A DNA stretch of 54,581 nucleotides from a candidate division FCPU426 bacterium (GTDB taxonomy: Bacteria; Oederibacteriota; JAAXVQ01; JAUVAV01), in NCBI GenBank assembly GCA_030591525.1, contig JAUVAV010000019.1:1-54581 (forward strand). The letters are read 5' to 3'. The notes below the pieces were generated by a model. That model searched no databases, was not told where the DNA came from, and saw only the letters and a list, made by a program, of their open reading frames with translations. Every line of letters starts with the position of its first letter. The stretch's first letter is position 1. Positions 52,283 to 54,581 of the stretch are shown one piece after another. Both the position numbers and the translations under genes were made by a program.

Positions 52283-53653
52283 ATGAAAAAAATCTTCACC
52301 GGTTTACTAATGATCGGTCTTTGCGGCATAGGAGCCGGCTATTTGATCTCTTGCGCCAAGCTGCAAAGCCCGGTAAGTCCGGATACCAGTCTGATCGGAG
52401 TGGGGAATTCCCAGGCCGCCAGCATGCCCCAAGCCAGCATAGTCGATAGTACCTTATTGACTACGCAAACCCTTTATATTGATTTTGACATGGCTATGGA
52501 TCCTGCCAGTTTTAATTCCTCGACCGTACAGGTTTACCAGATGTCCGATACGGTTAATACCACGGAAACCCAATATACCGGGATTTCCATCAGTTATGAC
52601 CCAACCCTCAACCGCCTGAAAGTCGGGAGTACAGCAGGCAGCGGATGGGATGACAACCGGTATTACCGCCTTCACCTGACTACCGGCATTAAAAGCGCTG
52701 CCGGCCAACAGTTGGACGGAAATGAAAATGAAATACCGGAAAGCAGTGCGTTCGACAATTATAATCTGCAATTTTGGGTGGGAGCGCCGGTGACCGGACC
52801 CTATGCTCAAAATCCGATAAATATCGCGAGCGCCAGTATTGTAGGGGGAGGTGTCACTAAATTTTTGACTTCGGGAAATGTCGGTAATGTATCAGTGGCC
52901 TATGGGTATGTAACTATTACTGTTCAGTTTAATTATGATGCCGACGAGTCCACAATATATGTAGATGCTTCGACCTTGCATAACAACTTGAGCCTGGTTA
53001 ATGACGTAAGCGGATCTCCGGTAAGTCCGGTCCAGGTCACTTTGACGAGCCCCAGTTCTATTGAAGGTGTTTTTCAATTAGCTGGAAACATGCGTTATAA
53101 GCTGACTGCCAGGGGCGGCGCTTCCGGTATACGTTCTTCCCAGGATGCCACCCAACCGTTGCTGCGAGGCCGGTATTTTGGTGGAGAAGATATGGTGGCC
53201 GAGGCCGCGGATGACGTGATCCGGTATATTTATACTATGACTGATGGAGGGGTTTCCACAGCTCCGCCGAGCGTTAATTCGGTTGTTTACAACCCGCCTA
53301 GTCGCAGGTTTACCATATATTTCACCATTCCTTCCGGCAGCGGGCAGATGAGCGCTGCCAGCCTGACAACGGCTAATTTGAAGCTGATAGGAAAGTATGA
53401 TTCGGAAACATACAATATCCAGCCGAAACAGATAGTGATTGCGTTGGATCTGGCATCGGTTGAAATTTATGTTCCTGATTCATTTTACCCAGCTACTGGG
53501 ACCTATACGCCCAATGTACAGGTTCAGGTGAAAGTCAGCCGTAATGTCATGTCTTCGGACGGGTATTATTTGGACAGTGATGGAGACGGCGTCGGAGGGC
53601 AGGAGTATGACGATTATCTAAGTGGTTGGCAATGGGTGGATTCTCAGAAATAG
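52283..53653 (+). CDS. Lipoprotein with bacterial Ig-like (Big_5-type) domains
   Basis: 456 residues. Lipoprotein signal peptide (LLMIGLCGIGAGYLISC, Cys-24). A Big_5/SbsA Ig-like domain follows (LYIDFDMAMDPASFNSSTVQVYQMSD; RYYRLHLTTGIKSAAGQQLDGNENEIP) and more strand-rich repeats to the end (VDASTLHNNLSLVNDVSG; SVVYNPPSRRFTIYFTIPSGSGQMSAASLTTANLKLIG). The C-terminus has a Ca-binding-like DSDGDGVGGQEYDD. Likely surface or periplasmic, adjacent to the barrel gene, whose partner it may be. GAGAGGAG at 52262 serves the ATG. Confidence 0.75.
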   Translation: MKKIFTGLLMIGLCGIGAGYLISCAKLQSPVSPDTSLIGVGNSQAASMPQASIVDSTLLTTQTLYIDFDMAMDPASFNSSTVQVYQMSDTVNTTETQYTGISISYDPTLNRLKVGSTAGSGWDDNRYYRLHLTTGIKSAAGQQLDGNENEIPESSAFDNYNLQFWVGAPVTGPYAQNPINIASASIVGGGVTKFLTSGNVGNVSVAYGYVTITVQFNYDADESTIYVDASTLHNNLSLVNDVSGSPVSPVQVTLTSPSSIEGVFQLAGNMRYKLTARGGASGIRSSQDATQPLLRGRYFGGEDMVAEAADDVIRYIYTMTDGGVSTAPPSVNSVVYNPPSRRFTIYFTIPSGSGQMSAASLTTANLKLIGKYDSETYNIQPKQIVIALDLASVEIYVPDSFYPATGTYTPNVQVQVKVSRNVMSSDGYYLDSDGDGVGGQEYDDYLSGWQWVDSQK

Positions 53654-53682
53654 CCTTGTCCGAAAGTGTCTGTATTGATGAA

Positions 53683-53722
53683 AACAGAGGGTTGCCGCAG
53701 GTAAAGGCAACCCTCTGTTTTT
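53683..53722 (+). terminator. Rho-independent terminator
   Basis: Perfect 14-bp stem aacagagggttgcc / ggcaaccctctgtt, nine-base loop, followed by TTT. It ends the envelope group 30 bases after the lipoprotein stop. Confidence 0.9.
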
Positions 53723-53783
53723 GCCCTCCTCCATTAAATTTTCCGGTTGAATTCCATATTTACAGGGATGAGTGTGCCAATAA

Positions 53784-54581
53784 ATGAACCCTTGCATAGT
53801 AGCTATAGTCGGACGTCCTAATGTAGGCAAATCTGCGCTTTTCAATCGCCTGACCGGTAAAGCCCGGGCCATTGTCGATGACCTGCCGGGTGTGACGCGT
53901 GACCGCAACTACGGCCTGGCAGAATGGCTGGGCCGGAAGTACCTGCTGGTGGATACGGGCGGATTTGAACCTCATGGTTCGGATAACATCTTAAGCCAAA
54001 TCCGGGACCAGGCCGCTTTGGCCATGCAGGAAGCTGATGTGATTCTAATGGTGGCGGACGGGAGGCAAGTGCTTGATAGGGCGGACCGGGAATTGGCAGA
54101 ACGGCTTAGAGGGACGGGTAAACCCGTATTATTAGCGGTTAATAAAATCGATAACCAGGAATTAGAACCGGAAGCGCATAATTTTTGGTCCTTGGGTGTG
54201 GGTACGCCTTACCCGGTTTCCGCTTTGCACGGCCGCCGGGTTGATGAACTGCTGGATGCCTTGATCGAGGTTCTGCCGCATAGCGAGGAGCTTCCGGATG
54301 ATGAGGAAGACTCACAGGTAAAACTGGCGATCGTGGGCCGGCCCAATGTCGGCAAATCTTCCCTGCTGAATCGTATGCTGGGAGAGACCCGTGTCCTGGT
54401 CAGTGATATTCCGGGAACCACCCGCGACTCGGTCTCTTCATTTTTTGAGTTTCAAGGCCGGTCTTTCCAGATTCTGGATACCGCGGGGTTGCGGGTCCGG
54501 AGCCGGGTAGAGGCCGGGGTGGAAAAGTATTCCGTAATGCGCGCGCTCCGGAGCATTGAAGAATGTCATGCGGCGGTTTTG
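53784..54581 (+). CDS. der: Ribosome-assembly GTPase Der/EngA (3' partial)
   Basis: Translation from ATG 53784 is open to the window edge (266 residues of about 440). It has two GTPase domains in tandem, the Der hallmark: first G1 IVGRPNVGKSALFNRL, GVTRDRNYG, DTGGF, NKID; second G1 IVGRPNVGKSSLLNRM, PGTTRDS, DTAGLR. It helps assemble the 50S ribosomal subunit. The C-terminal KH-like domain lies beyond the edge. Confidence 0.95.
   Translation, partial: MNPCIVAIVGRPNVGKSALFNRLTGKARAIVDDLPGVTRDRNYGLAEWLGRKYLLVDTGGFEPHGSDNILSQIRDQAALAMQEADVILMVADGRQVLDRADRELAERLRGTGKPVLLAVNKIDNQELEPEAHNFWSLGVGTPYPVSALHGRRVDELLDALIEVLPHSEELPDDEEDSQVKLAIVGRPNVGKSSLLNRMLGETRVLVSDIPGTTRDSVSSFFEFQGRSFQILDTAGLRVRSRVEAGVEKYSVMRALRSIEECHAAVL

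Overview
The window looks like one continuous piece of a bacterial chromosome of roughly 50% GC from an anaerobic, outer-membrane-bearing bacterium that I cannot place in a phylum. The outer membrane is inferred from two PorV/PorQ-like barrels, a beta-barrel protein ending in Phe, an OmpA/Pal-like domain and lipoproteins. Thr-Pro-rich stalks with FlgD-like C-terminal domains recur, as in several poorly cultured candidate phyla. A three-subunit NAD-linked [FeFe] hydrogenase and no visible respiratory genes point to fermentation. The run ywlE-rpiB-glyA-comEB-wecA-wecB resembles the Bacillus/Clostridium arrangement, so the gene order is a mosaic. I saw no rRNA, tRNA or CRISPR array.

Layout. 1-2.8 kb: a stalk protein cut by the window edge, coupled to a PorV-like barrel with a lysine-rich tail. 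2.9-4.7 kb (minus): a lipoprotein joining a TolB-like propeller to a Pal/OmpA-like domain. 5.1-15.7 kb: a long co-directional run of overlapping genes. It begins with two sensor proteins with related input domains, one with a degenerate HD-GYP domain and one with an apparently intact class III cyclase. It continues with ywlE, rpiB, glyA, comEB, wecA, wecB, an O-antigen-ligase/TPR protein and nrdR. 15.7-18.4 kb: an AT-rich accessory island with a GmrSD-like DUF262/DUF1524 nuclease and a MazF-type toxin-antitoxin pair. 18.4-27.7 kb: amrS with a small membrane protein, then EndoQ, an unknown anchored protein, DinB and a second DnaE-type polymerase; EndoQ and DinB carry sliding-clamp-binding motifs, so this looks like a DNA damage region. 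27.9-36.3 kb: Yip1-like protein, MCP, M16 protease, prohibitin plus response regulator, FlgD-like protein, RfbC and FmdB. 36.3-41.2 kb: a frameshifted gene and a glycan-building group (methyltransferase-GT2 fusion, methyltransferase, GT39-like). 41.2-46.7 kb (minus): hydrogenase subunits and class II aldolase. 47.2-54.6 kb: a large membrane glycosyltransferase bracketed by an inverted pair of 142-bp elements, a three-gene envelope group, a clear terminator, and the start of der.

Intergenic DNA is unusually rich in small palindromic repeats of at least four families: a 142-bp MITE-like element (three copies), GTAGGGGC/GCCCCTAC-ended palindromes with variable arms, a two-hairpin element (two copies with matching geometry) and a GCGAATTCC-containing repeat (three copies). 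The most interesting signals are the HD-GYP protein that has lost its HD pair beside a cyclase with a related sensor, the TolB-Pal fusion, the two-hairpin elements, the EndoQ/DinB/DnaE group with a possible damage operator, and the MITE pair around a glycosyltransferase.
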